From the NCBI GenBank assembly GCA_034509925.1, contig CM067532.1:5854142-5918141 (forward strand): DNA of 64,000 nt, read 5' to 3'. The stretch's first letter is position 1, and each line of letters starts with the position of its first letter. This document shows, piece after piece, positions 62,401-64,000 of this stretch. The position numbers and the translations under genes are program-made. Under the pieces are notes generated by a model that made no database searches, was not told the DNA's origin, and saw only the letters and a program-made list of their open reading frames with translations. The stretch is from Hirudinaria manillensis. Its lineage: Eukaryota > Annelida > Clitellata > Hirudinida > Hirudinidae.

Positions 62401-64000
62401 GGATAATTCCAGCAGAAAATTTTGTGATAAAATTCAATTGGACAGTCCTTGTTAAAAGTTAAAATTCAAATTAAGGATCACAGATCAACTAAATTATGAC
62501 GGTAATTTGACTTCTCATACCGACTTAAAATGATAATGCCAAAAGAGTAGAATCATTACTTTGAGGAATTAATGCAGCCAGACTTGAAGACTGTCCAACA
62601 GGATTGGTGAGAGTGCACTGGTAGCAACCAGCATCTTCTTCGGTCACATCAAATATTTTGAGCTCATGAATGGAGTCAGTGTCATTAAATTCAACTCGTC
62701 TGCTTGCACGAAGAGGTAGTTTGTCTTTGAACCTTTAACAAATTTATTTATTAACAAATATATTTAATTTAACAAACAATTTTAACAATTTATATTTAAT
62801 TTCAATTATTAATTCCACATTGAATCAATGTATTTTTCAAACTTATCCTGGAAATATTTAGATTTCTAACCATTGGACTTTTGGAATTGGTTTTCCAACA
62901 GCACTGCAATAAAATCTGGCTGTTGATCCAATCGGAACGACAAGATTTTGAAGTCGCCTGGTGAAACTTGGAGCCAAATTATTTTCATACAGATCATGTT
63001 CTCTGAAATTATCATTAAGAAGTATTTTATTTTTACCAAACTTTTATTGACATATATAATATGCATTGTAAATAATTATCGAGCTAACGATATTGGCTTG
63101 TTGACGTATAGCTTAGCCATGCATAAAGTTTCGCCAGCCTGATTTTTCAAAACGCAGGTGTACAGTCCTGCATCAGAATATGTGACAGAATCTATCGTCA
63201 TGTATGCTTTGAAATTGTCTTGTGATGTTTTGATCCTGTTACCACTCTAGGAACAAGAATTAAATAAAACTTTATGCATAATCTACATGAAATAAAATCA
63301 CAGCTGAAAAATGATAACTAACCACCACAATGTATTTATTGTGATACCAAGTTGCAGTCGGCTCTGGATAACCCTGGTAGTGGCAGATGAACTTAACAGT
63401 TTCTCCATATGTTACTTCTGCATCGATGAGCTTTTCGCAAACTGCCGGTCTACTTGCTACCACCACGTTGGATGATACGCTCTTTCTGCCAAGATTATTT
63501 TCCAGCTGGCAAGTATATCTGCCCGAGTGCTTGGAACTTACAGCTGGAATGCAGAGTGAGGTGATCTTTCCATCATAACCGACAACTGTTCTTCCATCAT
63601 CGACAATCTCCTTGTCGTCATGGTACCATCTGACTTGTGGCATTGGATGGCCTGATGTTCTCAAGGACCACTTCAAGTCAAATCCTTCAGGGATCACAAA
63701 GTCTTGGAAATCGGTCAAAAATTCCGGTTTTGATTCCATCTTTCTTCCATCTGAATCTAATAATATAACTTTGATAGCAAAATTAACTTTTGATTGGAAA
63801 TTCATGCCATTTCACTAACCTTTAATTAATAGACAAGCTTTAGAATATAGAGATCCAGCTTTGTTTGATGCCCTGCATTCATAAACTCCTTCATCATCTT
63901 TAGTGACATCTTGAATGACTAGTACTATAGTGTATGGGTCAGACCATAGAAATTTTCGTCTTTCTGAAATCTCTAGCACATTTCCATCCTTAAACCTGAC
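53427..64000 (-). CDS. unc-89: obscurin/UNC-89-like giant muscle protein, C-terminal part (runs off the right edge)
   Basis: About 33 exons, from the right edge to a stop at 53427, encode roughly 2020 aa. Order: four Ig domains (64.0-62.56 kb; Cys and Trp pairs such as RWYHDD and YTCQLENN), three Fn3 domains (62.37-60.74 kb; repeated YRVRAENEFG, FRVRAANEYG, FRIRAANAYG), two Ig domains (60.25-59.22 kb), kinase 1 (59.13-57.51 kb), an acidic linker (57.39-56.66 kb), Ig (56.59-56.31 kb), Fn3 (56.18-55.70 kb), linker, kinase 2 (55.03-53.63 kb) and a short tail. Ig-Fn3-kinase, linker, Ig-Fn3-kinase is the UNC-89/obscurin (and SPEG) C-terminus. Kinase 1 has a Gly loop (GRGSYGIV), YACKF, HLDLKPEN and DFG and looks active. 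Kinase 2 has YLNLQPEN and DFA and looks inactive. These proteins organise the sarcomeric M-line. The 5' part, with any SH3/RhoGEF domains, lies outside the window. Confidence 0.92.

Overview
The window is eukaryotic: genes are split by short AT-rich GT-AG introns, and long repeat-rich intergenic DNA carries microsatellites. I infer an annelid. The left end holds a gene for a secreted extracellular hemoglobin chain, followed by a tandem array of hemoglobin linker genes (signal peptide, coiled coil, LDL-receptor class A module, beta-barrel). That protein pair builds the giant hexagonal-bilayer hemoglobin of annelids, including earthworms, lugworms and siboglinid tubeworms. The exact lineage cannot be read from this DNA.

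Layout. 0-0.85 kb: globin gene on the minus strand with a TATA box. 0.85-4.7 kb: non-coding DNA full of decayed duplicates of the linker-array spacers. 4.77-11.5 kb: three intact four-exon linker genes, one linker pseudogene and one relic exon, all minus strand. 13 kb: a small predicted secreted peptide. 15.4-15.9 kb: exons of a Cys-rich secreted protein ending in an EGF-like motif. 16-26.9 kb: mostly non-coding, with a very long CA microsatellite, other simple repeats, a MITE, and two weak coding candidates near 17.2 and 21.0 kb.

The right half is gene-dense. 26.9-33.2 kb (+): a complete ASH1L-type histone methyltransferase (AT-hooks, AWS-SET-postSET, bromodomain, PHD, BAH). 33.6-44.0 kb (-): a CEP350-like centrosomal protein in about 30 exons. 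45.7-46.3 kb (-): a two-exon gene I do not recognise. 46.6-52.2 kb (-): a multi-Tudor protein with a CCCH zinc finger, probably in the piRNA or germ-granule pathway. 53.4 kb to the right edge (-): the C-terminal part of an obscurin/UNC-89 giant muscle protein with Ig and Fn3 domains and two kinase domains. The second kinase has lost its catalytic residues.

The globin and linker genes serve one complex. The right-hand genes look like unrelated neighbours (chromatin, centrosome, germline RNA, sarcomere). Exon borders were chosen by eye from GT/AG signals plus reading-phase continuity. In the globin, linker and Tudor genes every junction keeps phase. In the CEP350-like gene one junction near 38 kb is unresolved.
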